Shown: piece after piece, positions 1 to 5,828 of the stretch
How positions within the stretch are numbered: the first letter of the stretch is position 1
How the letters are laid out: each line of letters begins with the position of its first letter
The notes under the pieces: model-generated
The model's input: the letters and a program-made list of their open reading frames with translations, nothing else
What the model was told of the DNA's origin: nothing
The model's database searches: none
Made by a program: the position numbers and the translations under genes
Source: a virus
DNA: 20,059 nucleotides
Virus record (IMG/VR): IMGVR_UViG_3300037264_007271
Location: 1-20,059 of that record
Reading direction: 5' to 3' (one strand)

Positions 1-106
1 GGATAGGGTCCTCCGTCCACGGCCCCGGGGCGCCGCTGCTCCTCGCCAGGTGGATGCGGTACCTCTCCCGGGCGAAGGCGAAGAATGCGTCAGTCCCGGG
101 CGTCAT
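1..106 (-). CDS. Partial N-terminus of putative DNA base hypermodification enzyme (5-hmdU kinase helical/aGPT-type)
   Basis: Only the first 35 codons are in the window; the gene continues past the left edge. The ATG at 106-104 lies inside the end of the 58-aa gene (17-base overlap). The visible protein runs MTPGTDAFFAFARERYRIHL and then ends in a PWTEDPI segment. From memory of the families, an FxFxxERxxIxL helix followed by PWTxDPIL is the usual opening of phage proteins carrying the helical domain of 5-hmdU DNA kinases and the related alpha-glutamyl/putrescinyl-thymine pyrophosphorylases. These enzymes act on 5-hydroxymethyluracil in phage DNA. The adjacent kinase and the amino acid:DNA transferase at 4396-5253 fit that reading. 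The start and frame are well supported by context. The family call rests on a short stretch and would be settled by the rest of the gene. Confidence 0.6.
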   Translation of the reverse strand, partial: MTPGTDAFFAFARERYRIHLARSSGAPGPWTEDPI

Positions 107-266
107 CGGCAACCTCCATCACGCACAGCTGAACGCCGAACCCCAGCAGGATCAGGGTCACCTCCAGCACCCACGGATGGTCCCAGTCCCAGCTGCAGCC
201 TGCCTCCATCAGGGTCACGCCCCAGAGGTTCCTCCAGTTGTTGATGAAGCCAAGGTGGATCCTCAT
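90..266 (-). CDS. Small 58-aa protein of unknown function in the hypermodification operon
   Basis: The ATG at 266-264 overlaps the TGA of the upstream P-loop kinase as ATGA, and the TGA at 92-90 lies inside the next gene. The protein is 58 residues, begins MRIHLGFINNWRNLWGV, is rich in Trp, and has a hydrophobic stretch at about residues 33-50 (VLEVTLILLGFGVQLCVM). It has no signal peptide and no recognisable catalytic motif. The hydrophobic part could be a single membrane helix or the core of a small beta fold; its spaced acidic and polar residues make me lean towards a soluble protein. Its reality rests on tight coupling at both ends within an otherwise gapless operon. Function unknown; it could be an accessory subunit of the kinase. 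Confidence 0.6.
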   Translation of the reverse strand: MRIHLGFINNWRNLWGVTLMEAGCSWDWDHPWVLEVTLILLGFGVQLCVMEVADDARD

Positions 267-1147
267 GTCGCCCCCGGTCGATTCATGAGTTCGCGGTCGA
301 ACTCGTTGACGTCTAGCTCGGCTGCGGCCTGGCGAATCCAGTCCGGTGCCCGCGCCGCTGCCTTGTCCACTGCGGCCCAGATGTCCCTGCCCGCCTCGGT
401 GTCCTCCTTGCGGAGTACGTCTCCAACGACGAACTCAGAGGCTCTCCCGGCGGCCACGTCTCCCGGGATCGCCTCCACGGTTTCCTTGACCAGGGTCTCC
501 AGGTCAGGCCCCCGTGTAGACTTCGGCACGTAGAAGTTCTCAGCTGCGCGATCTGCCGCCAGGACGAGCGCCTCGTTCATCTCCCGCCCGAGCAACCGGG
601 CGATCGAGAACAGCACCTGCGTCCTGGTCCCCCAGTAGGTCCGGACGCCCAGCTCCTTCAGTCGGTCCATGGCGAGGTGCACGCCGCGCCACTTGGCCGT
701 CGTCGTCCTCGGATCCACGTCCGGCGCCTCGGGGTTCTTCTCCCGCCTCCGGGCGTTCACGGAGGCCAGGCACTCCTCCAGCGGCAGCTGGATGGCGAAC
801 ACGATGATGTTCCGACCCTCCGCGTGCAGCGCGGCGGTCCTCTTGACGTCCCCGCTCAGGAGCAGGCCCTCGTAGAGGACGTCGAACCCCGCGCTGTCGG
901 CGCGGCGGATCAGGTCCATGGTGAAGTCGTAGGACGGGAGCGTGTCGCACCCACCGCAGGCCGTCTCGTAGTGTCCGGGCACGACCAGCCCCCGGGCTCC
1001 CGGCTCCGTGATGCCCAGTTGATAGCAGACGGGCTGTCGGCGCCCCTCGCGCTTCCACTTCATCCTCGCCCCGGGGTATTGCTCCATGATTCGGCGGACG
1101 ATGGTGCTCTTGCCGGAGCCGGAGGTGCCCTTGATTGTGATGATCAC
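263..1147 (-). CDS. P-loop kinase of the hypermodification cluster (candidate 5-hmdU DNA or nucleotide kinase)
   Basis: I place the start at GTG 1147-1145, which overlaps the phosphatase TGA as GTGA, giving 294 aa. The longer frame running upstream to 1660 would cover the whole phosphatase gene and is not the real start. The protein opens MIITIKGTSGSGKSTIVRR, a textbook Walker A (GTSGSGKST, residues 7-15). It continues with REGRRQP (33-39), a PGHYETACGGCDT block (57-69) with a CGGC cysteine pair, and a Walker B-like DVLYEG (89-94). A basic RREK segment at about 131-134 could be the lid. The C-terminal third (after about residue 175) is helical and unassigned. I recall similar GHYETxCGGCDT kinases beside phage base-modification genes. 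The likely role is phosphoryl transfer to hmdU in DNA or to a nucleotide. The kinase fold is certain; the substrate is inferred. Confidence 0.8.
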   Translation of the reverse strand: MIITIKGTSGSGKSTIVRRIMEQYPGARMKWKREGRRQPVCYQLGITEPGARGLVVPGHYETACGGCDTLPSYDFTMDLIRRADSAGFDVLYEGLLLSGDVKRTAALHAEGRNIIVFAIQLPLEECLASVNARRREKNPEAPDVDPRTTTAKWRGVHLAMDRLKELGVRTYWGTRTQVLFSIARLLGREMNEALVLAADRAAENFYVPKSTRGPDLETLVKETVEAIPGDVAAGRASEFVVGDVLRKEDTEAGRDIWAAVDKAAARAPDWIRQAAAELDVNEFDRELMNRPGAT

Positions 1148-1581
1148 GGCAGAGTCCTCGCCAGCTCGAGTGAGGCTCGGATGATGCCCTCGGTCGTCGC
1201 GATGAACTCCGGGCTCTGGTCCCGCATGAAGGCCGGGTCCTCGATGCGCGGCGCCCCAATGTAGGTGCCCAGGCAGACCGTCCTGGGCCACTCGCTGGCC
1301 GGGACTCCCTCGAGGAGGGCGCTCAGCCTGCGGTAGTTGCCCACGTCCATGTAGACCAGCAGTTCCACCGTCGGATCCAGGACCATCTCCCTGGTCACGG
1401 TTCGGGTTCGGTGCGGCGCCAGGTCGTAGCCGTGCCGCGCCATCTCCCGTCGCATCTTGCCCGCCGCGCGGCGCCCCGCGTGGGTGAACCCGGCGGAGGT
1501 GGCGTCCACTCCTATGGATCGGAGGACCGCCTCGCATGCGGGTGAGCGGTTGACGTTGCCGTGGCAGAGGACGAGGATCAC
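1144..1581 (-). CDS. Low-molecular-weight protein tyrosine phosphatase family protein
   Basis: This 145-aa protein has the size and order of the LMW-PTP/arsenate reductase-like family. The active-site loop CHGNVNRS (residues 6-13) gives the CX5R(S) signature, with nucleophile Cys6 and phosphate-binding Arg12 right at the N-terminus. The general acid is probably Asp115 in RIEDPAF, matching the family's late Asp-Pro. The family hydrolyses phosphotyrosine or small phosphomonoesters through a phosphocysteine intermediate. The ATG at 1581-1579 overlaps the amidoligase TGA (ATGA), and its own TGA overlaps the kinase GTG. No exporter or polysaccharide gene is nearby, so the usual partnership with a tyrosine kinase is not evident. 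Placement between an amidoligase and a kinase suggests work on a phosphorylated intermediate of base modification, or on host phosphoproteins. The family is firm; the substrate is unknown. Confidence 0.88.
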   Translation of the reverse strand: MILVLCHGNVNRSPACEAVLRSIGVDATSAGFTHAGRRAAGKMRREMARHGYDLAPHRTRTVTREMVLDPTVELLVYMDVGNYRRLSALLEGVPASEWPRTVCLGTYIGAPRIEDPAFMRDQSPEFIATTEGIIRASLELARTLP

Positions 1582-2504
1582 GACGGCTGCTCCGGGGTTC
1601 GACCCTCAAGGATAGCCGCGATGTTGCGAATGGCAAGATCCCGGGGGATGCTTCCGTCAAGTACCGTGAGCCGGTATCTCTGCTCCATCCAGTGGACGTA
1701 ACTGGGGAACTTGGGCCAGCCCCTGTGGGCGTAGGTTGTCTGGTAGAACCGGATGGGATCGTAACCCGGAGCCCAGTCCAGGGCCATGATCATCCAGTCT
1801 CGGCACCACGAGACGCAGGTGTCCAACTCCCCTGCGTCCAGGGTGCCGGGGAAGTGGCGGAACTCGACCGTGTCCGTCTCCCTCAGCTGCCGCACGTTCA
1901 CGGCGGCGCGGGGCTGACAGTACCAGAGGGGAACCCCGTCGTCCTTGGCGGGCACCTCTCCCTCGAAGAACTCCTGGAGGGTGAGGGCTGTCAGCTGCCG
2001 GTTCACGCGGGCCTCGGGGAGAGTCGTGTGGTGTGAGCGGAGGCGCCTTCGGTATCGGCGCATGGCGCCGATGAACTCCTCGGCGTTGCCCAGGAACTCG
2101 TTCACGTTGGGTCTTGGTATCGGCTCCACCAGCGGGAGGATCCGCTTCAGGAACCGCTGGTTGAAGAAGGCCAGCTTCTTCAGCGCCGGCAGGTCGTCCC
2201 GCAGGCCGGGGACCCGCACGTGCACGTGCAGGTTGCTGCGGTAGTTGACCACGGCATCCCTGCAAGGCCCCTGAAGCAGCTGGCTCATGAGGACCGATTG
2301 GTCGTAGGGATTGGACGTGGGGCGGGTGTTCACCTCGCCGCCGCGGTGGTGGTGCCGCCCGGTGGGGTCGACGGCGATTCCGTTCGAGTTGACCATCGTC
2401 GTGTCGCGACGATCGATGCCGAAGCCGTGGGGGAGCGGGTTGCGCTGGTCCCAGTCGGCCCACTCGTGCTCGCAGCCGAAGGTCAACCCCGTGAGATCTA
2501 TCAT
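1578..2504 (-). CDS. Amidoligase family protein (glutamine synthetase-like fold)
   Basis: The start is ATG 2504-2502, overlapping the flavoprotein TGA (ATGA), for 308 aa; the longer upstream frame runs back into that gene. Motifs occur in the order expected for the Amidoligase_2 family. These are an early acidic metal/ATP site GCEHEW (10-15), GGEVNTRPT (55-63, like the family G-E-hydrophobic-x-T-P motif), NLHVHV (91-96), and EFRHFPGTLD (214-223). These enzymes are relatives of glutamine synthetase and gamma-glutamylcysteine ligase. They are predicted to form amide or isopeptide bonds at ATP's expense, on small molecules, peptides or surface polymers. Here the enzyme sits between a DAO-type flavoprotein and a phosphatase, downstream of an amino acid:DNA transferase. 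It may therefore add an amide or amino acid to the modified base. The family call is strong; the substrate is a guess from context. Confidence 0.85.
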   Translation of the reverse strand: MIDLTGLTFGCEHEWADWDQRNPLPHGFGIDRRDTTMVNSNGIAVDPTGRHHHRGGEVNTRPTSNPYDQSVLMSQLLQGPCRDAVVNYRSNLHVHVRVPGLRDDLPALKKLAFFNQRFLKRILPLVEPIPRPNVNEFLGNAEEFIGAMRRYRRRLRSHHTTLPEARVNRQLTALTLQEFFEGEVPAKDDGVPLWYCQPRAAVNVRQLRETDTVEFRHFPGTLDAGELDTCVSWCRDWMIMALDWAPGYDPIRFYQTTYAHRGWPKFPSYVHWMEQRYRLTVLDGSIPRDLAIRNIAAILEGRTPEQPS

Positions 2505-3322
2505 CTCACCGCCTCCAGGATCCTCTGCGCCGCCCACCCGGCGGCGATGGTGCCGTTCTTCCCGCCCCCGGTGACGATCCACAGGCCGGGCTCCCGCTCC
2601 TCCAGGTAGCAGGGCTTGCACTTCGGCACGAAGGGGCGGATGCCGGTCAGGGCCGTCGCCCGGGCGGGGTCCAGCTTCGTGGCGCCGGCAACGCGGGTCA
2701 GGCACGTCGCCTGCCGCTCGATGGTCCAGTTCTCGGTCTTGATGGCGGATCCGTCCCCGGCCCAGATGGTCATCGGGTCCTGGTTGAACGCCACCAGCTG
2801 CTTGTACGGCGCCCAGGGGCGGATGAAGGGGGTCGGGATCTGGCCCCGCCAGAGGAACGACACGCCCTTCTTCCCCGTGAGCCCGGGTACGGGCAGCAGC
2901 TTCCCGGTCCAGACGCCCGCGGCGACGACCACGATATTGGCGTCGAATCGCATGCCGTCGACCTGCACGAATCGCTGGCCAACGGCCTCCACGGTCCCCT
3001 CCCAGAAGTCCACCGTGGGGTCGCGGAGGATGTTCTCCGGCGCCACCCGGAACACCGGGAAGAAGGCCCGCGTCGGCGGGATGGCGAACTGCAGCGTCTG
3101 CACGCCGTAGAGGCGGTCCAGCAGGGCGAGGCTCGGCTCGTGTACGTCCCTGCCGAGGCCCGCGAACCAGCTGGGCTTCATCAGGCAGGCCGAGGGGCGG
3201 CTACCGCTGTCTGGCCGCAGGTCATCGACGACCACCACCTTGGCCCCCGCATCGTGCAGGGTGCGGGCGACGATGGAGCCGAACAGGCCCGCGCCGACGA
3301 CTATCACCTCGGGGTCCGTCAC
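2501..3322 (-). CDS. DAO-family FAD-dependent oxidoreductase (glycine oxidase-like; candidate flavin lyase)
   Basis: I take GTG 3322-3320, which overlaps the stop of the 64-aa gene as GTGA, giving 273 aa. An ATG at 3349 would overlap that gene by 31 bases. The N-terminus EVIVVGAGLFGSIVARTL carries the GxGxxG dinucleotide-binding loop (10-15), followed by VVVVDD at the end of the second strand. ANIVVVAAGVWTGKLLP in mid-protein is the usual DAO ATG-like FAD contact. GGGKNGTIAAGWAAQ near the C-terminus (about 252-266) is the second FAD-binding loop. It is shorter than typical D-amino acid or glycine oxidases (around 350-390 aa). In studied phages, flavin-dependent lyases trim glycine installed on thymidine; an enzyme of this class next to an amino acid:DNA transferase fits that job. 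A free amino acid oxidase remains possible. Confidence 0.8.
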   Translation of the reverse strand: MTDPEVIVVGAGLFGSIVARTLHDAGAKVVVVDDLRPDSGSRPSACLMKPSWFAGLGRDVHEPSLALLDRLYGVQTLQFAIPPTRAFFPVFRVAPENILRDPTVDFWEGTVEAVGQRFVQVDGMRFDANIVVVAAGVWTGKLLPVPGLTGKKGVSFLWRGQIPTPFIRPWAPYKQLVAFNQDPMTIWAGDGSAIKTENWTIERQATCLTRVAGATKLDPARATALTGIRPFVPKCKPCYLEEREPGLWIVTGGGKNGTIAAGWAAQRILEAVR

Positions 3323-3513
3323 GGGCTGGCGAACTTCGCGGGGGTCCACTTGCGGGTCTCCGGCTCGAAGATGAGGAAGCCGTCAGGCGGGAGTCGCTTG
3401 ATGGCTGCGGCGTAGGACATGGGCTTGTCGGTGAATAGTTGAATCGAGGCGCCCAGGAGCTTTGCCTCCTGGTGCGCCTCGCGGTAGGTCTTCGTCTTGA
3501 TCTTGGGTCGCAT
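3319..3513 (-). CDS. Small basic 64-aa protein of unknown function
   Basis: The ATG at 3513-3511 lies 4 bases after the TGA of the dockerin-like gene, and its TGA overlaps the flavoprotein GTG. The protein begins MRPKIKTKTYREAHQEAKLL, so it is strongly basic at the N-terminus, and later has PPDGFLIFEPETRKW. It has no signal peptide or membrane segment. The pattern suggests a short alpha/beta protein, perhaps a nucleic-acid- or partner-binding accessory. I do not recognise the family. Its reality is supported by exact packing between two well-supported genes. Confidence 0.6.
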   Translation of the reverse strand: MRPKIKTKTYREAHQEAKLLGASIQLFTDKPMSYAAAIKRLPPDGFLIFEPETRKWTPAKFASP

Positions 3514-3517
3514 GAAC

Positions 3518-4399
3518 TCAGTCCCAGCTGCCGAGGGTCCCCAGCAACTCGGGGATGCCGACCGTCATCATAGGCGCGGCGAAGTCCGCGGGGCAGGGTT
3601 CCGGCATCCCCGGGCAGCCGCCCCAGCTGGAGATGATCTCGAGGAGGTCGCCCATGCCGACCAGGCCATCTCCATCGACGTCAGCCTCCTCATCCTCCTC
3701 GCCGATCATCTGCGAGGAGCCGATGACGTAGAACCATCCCACCTGCTGGGCCACGGTTGCCTGACCATAGGGGGAGAGGCCGATGAGCGCCTTGCCCTCG
3801 AGTTCCCAGTAGGGGGTCGGGTAGGTGTATGAGTGGAGCGCCACGGTGGAGGTCAGGGCGCCCTGGTCGAACCGGAGCAGCTCGACTCCGTCCACGAGCA
3901 CGCGATAGGACACGTCGTTGCTGGCATCATCCGAGATCTCCCGGATGAGGCGGATGGCGTGGGGCGTGGAGGCGTCGATGTCCGCGACCACCGGCTGCTC
4001 ATTGAACAGAGCCCAGGGGGAGTTGGGATCAAGGAAGATCTCCTTCACGCCGATCTTCGTCGGAGTGACCGTGATGACCTGGGCGGAGGTGTCGAAGATC
4101 CCGAACGAGAGGGAGCCCTCCTGGATGCCGAGCAGGGTTTGCTCGATCACGTACTCGCTGGGGGCCGCGACGTCGCGGCAGAGGTTGTTGCCCTCCTCGT
4201 AGAGGATCCAGTCCTCGAAGAGGAGGGGACTGATGCTCTCGTAGAGGCACATGCCGTAGATGCCTGACCCGTAGAGGGTGCCGCCATCCACTTGACCCTG
4301 AACCTGATCCACGTTGAAGTCGAACGACCACGGCTCCGCCTGGGCGTAGACCACGTTGCTGACGCCGAGGAGGATGATGATGGGCCAGGACTTTCTCAT
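3518..4399 (-). CDS. Secreted protein with C-terminal dockerin-like EF-hand repeat
   Basis: This 293-aa protein starts at ATG 4399-4397, overlapping the transferase TGA (ATGA) with AGGAG just upstream. The N-terminus MRKSWPIIILLGVSNVVYAQ is a signal peptide, with cleavage likely near VYA or AQA (residues 19-21). The middle (about 25-225) looks like a beta-rich extracellular domain of unknown type, with an acidic EEDEE linker before the tail. The C-terminus (239-293) holds DVDGDGLVG, a calcium loop, followed by a DLLEIISSWGGC helix. A second, degenerate repeat follows: CPAD is kept, the calcium-loop acidic residues are lost, and it ends ELLGTLGSWD. Such paired GDLLxxxxxWG repeats are typical of dockerin-type tails of Planctomycetota secreted proteins. 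A secreted host-like protein inside a DNA-modification operon is unexpected and may be acquired. Function unknown. Confidence 0.82.
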   Translation of the reverse strand: MRKSWPIIILLGVSNVVYAQAEPWSFDFNVDQVQGQVDGGTLYGSGIYGMCLYESISPLLFEDWILYEEGNNLCRDVAAPSEYVIEQTLLGIQEGSLSFGIFDTSAQVITVTPTKIGVKEIFLDPNSPWALFNEQPVVADIDASTPHAIRLIREISDDASNDVSYRVLVDGVELLRFDQGALTSTVALHSYTYPTPYWELEGKALIGLSPYGQATVAQQVGWFYVIGSSQMIGEEDEEADVDGDGLVGMGDLLEIISSWGGCPGMPEPCPADFAAPMMTVGIPELLGTLGSWD

Positions 4400-5253
4400 G
4401 ACTCACTCCTTGTTGGTAGGGCGATCTGGAACGCCGCGGCGAGCTCGCTGTCGGCGACCCACTTGTCTATGGAGTGTCCTATCTCGGTTATGTCGTTCCA
4501 CAGCGGGTAGTGGCCGCTCATGTGGCTCTTCCATTTGCAGAGGATCGTCTCGATCTCCTGCAGGTTGATCCCTCGGTCGCGGGTGGGGGGCGCCTTTCGA
4601 TCGGCGAAGGCGTCCTGGAGGTACTGGACCACCGTGCGAAGCACCCCCTCCCGATCCCGGGGGTTGGCGTAGTCCACCAGCTTGTTGACGTTTCTCCAGA
4701 GCATGATCGCAGCCTCGACGGGCTGCTCGAACATGAACACGTGGCCCATGTCGAAGTTGATGTGATGGCCCAGGCAGCGGTCCAGCATGTCCGCCACCTT
4801 GAAGGCGATCCAGTCGCCGAAGAGGTAGTGACGCTTGACCTCGGCCATGACGGCGCCGATCGAGGGCTGCACGGAGCGGAGCCTGTCGATCATCCGGATG
4901 GGCTCGGGGTAGGCCCACTCCAGCTCCCTGACTGCCTTGATCGCCTTGCCGCCGCGGAAGTGGCGGCGCTCCTTGGCGCGGGGCCACCTTCCCACTGGGG
5001 AGGGCTTCTCGTTGGTCGCCGCGGTCACCATCCACTCCCAGAAGGGCAACCCCTCCTCCGCCATCCAGCAGGCCACCCCAGCGTCGTAGAAGCACCAGTA
5101 GGCCACCAGCCACCGGGCGATCTGCTCCTCCGGCCACCCGAAGTCGGTGCGGCAGCGGTGCAGGGCGACGTAGATGGGATCGAGATCCTCGGTGTCCAGA
5201 AGGTGGGCGCCGAAGGTCTCGATGCTGAGTCGGGGGTATGCCTGCGTTCCCAT
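4396..5253 (-). CDS. Amino acid:DNA transferase / alpha-glutamyl-putrescinyl-thymine pyrophosphorylase family
   Basis: This 285-aa protein starts at ATG 5253-5251, 4 bases after the preceding stop. Conserved-looking blocks are LDPIYVALHRCR (24-35), RWLVAYWCFYDAGVACW (47-63), GRWPRAKERRHFRG (88-101), FGDWIAFKVADMLDR (145-159) and NFDMGHVFMF (166-175). I recognise this series, especially the AYWCFY, RWPR-ERRHFRG and FGDWIAFKxADMLxR motifs, as the phage family that attaches amino acids or polyamines to phosphorylated 5-hydroxymethyluracil in DNA. Its helical scaffold is thought to be related to HhH DNA glycosylases. It leads the run of coupled genes down to base 1 and should define the first adduct on the base. 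I cannot tell from sequence which amino acid or amine is used. Confidence in the family is high, from memory of motifs. Confidence 0.82.
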   Translation of the reverse strand: MGTQAYPRLSIETFGAHLLDTEDLDPIYVALHRCRTDFGWPEEQIARWLVAYWCFYDAGVACWMAEEGLPFWEWMVTAATNEKPSPVGRWPRAKERRHFRGGKAIKAVRELEWAYPEPIRMIDRLRSVQPSIGAVMAEVKRHYLFGDWIAFKVADMLDRCLGHHINFDMGHVFMFEQPVEAAIMLWRNVNKLVDYANPRDREGVLRTVVQYLQDAFADRKAPPTRDRGINLQEIETILCKWKSHMSGHYPLWNDITEIGHSIDKWVADSELAAAFQIALPTRSES

Positions 5254-5257
5254 GGCG

Positions 5258-5737
5258 TCAGACCACCAGCTTGATCACGCCCCGCTCGTCCTCGACCAGG
5301 CCGTAGCCCAGGTAGGTGTGCAGGATGCGGATCCCCTCGTAGGTGTTGCGGAAGTCCCAGCCGGTGGCGGCCATGCACTGCTCGATCGTGGCGCCGCTGT
5401 GCAGGAGCTGGACCAGCTTGGCTCGGTTCGTCCCCTCCCGGTGGGGCTTCTGGTTGCTGCGGGCCGGGAGGTTCAGCAGCTTGCGCCGGGCCTTGGAGGG
5501 CTTGCCGCTCATGGCGGCCTTCTTCGGAGTGCTCTCCTTCACGGCGACCGCCGCGGCCTCGGCGAGGCCAATGGGGCCGGACTGGGCCCCCAGGGCCTTG
5601 ATCGTCCGGGCGATGCCCGTCTTCCGATCCGAGAACTTCTTGACGGACTGGCCCGTCAGCTCGTTGAACGTCCGGACCAGCTCCGTGCCGTTCATCGCCT
5701 CGATGGCCTCCTTGGTGATCACTGCAGTCGCGGACAT
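5258..5737 (-). CDS. DUF3489-like putative DNA-binding protein
   Basis: The ATG at 5737-5735 has GAGGAG about 8 bases upstream, giving 159 aa; in-frame codons further upstream cross a hairpin-bearing gap and are not needed. Residues 11-40 (AIEAMNGTELVRTFNELTGQ, then SVKKFSDRKTGIAR) match a common N-terminal module in phage and proteobacterial proteins annotated as DUF3489-like. A basic linker (about 70-102) precedes KLVQLLHSGATIEQCMAATGWDF, which reads as a helix-turn-helix of the type found in that family. The protein probably binds DNA. Because it comes first after the 91-base gap and just before the transferase, it could regulate the modification operon or be a small nucleoid-type protein. 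Function not established. Confidence 0.7.
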   Translation of the reverse strand: MSATAVITKEAIEAMNGTELVRTFNELTGQSVKKFSDRKTGIARTIKALGAQSGPIGLAEAAAVAVKESTPKKAAMSGKPSKARRKLLNLPARSNQKPHREGTNRAKLVQLLHSGATIEQCMAATGWDFRNTYEGIRILHTYLGYGLVEDERGVIKLVV

Positions 5738-5772
5738 TGGACTCTCCTCGTAGTTGGCTTGGATGAAAGAAC

Positions 5773-5805
5773 GCCCCAAGTCTCCCATGGGGGAGGGCTC
5801 GGGGC
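5773..5805. other. Interrupted inverted repeat (possible RNA hairpin) in the gap before the modification operon
   Basis: The arms are GCCCC (5773-5777) with GGGGC (5801-5805) outside and CTCCC (5782-5786) with GGGAG (5791-5795) inside. The loop is ATGG, with a 4/5-base internal bulge. It lies in the 91-base gap between the lipoprotein stop and the next start, one of the few real gaps in the window. On the minus strand it is followed by GTTCTTTC, a weak T-rich tail. It could be a terminator or attenuator separating the replication block from the modification operon, or a chance GC-rich fold. I see no convincing promoter boxes in the gap. Confidence 0.35.
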
Positions 5806-5828
5806 AAGAAGATTCTCGAGGAAATCTC

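Noticed and set aside
263-1660. Extended 465-aa version of the P-loop kinase
   Set aside because: It would overlap the whole phosphatase gene; the N-terminal part is Arg/Pro-rich out-of-frame translation, and a GTGA-coupled GTG start lies just before the Walker A strand.
1578-2705. Extended 375-aa version of the amidoligase
   Set aside because: The first 67 residues are an out-of-frame reading of the flavoprotein's 3' end; the ATGA-coupled ATG at 2504 directly precedes the first family motif.
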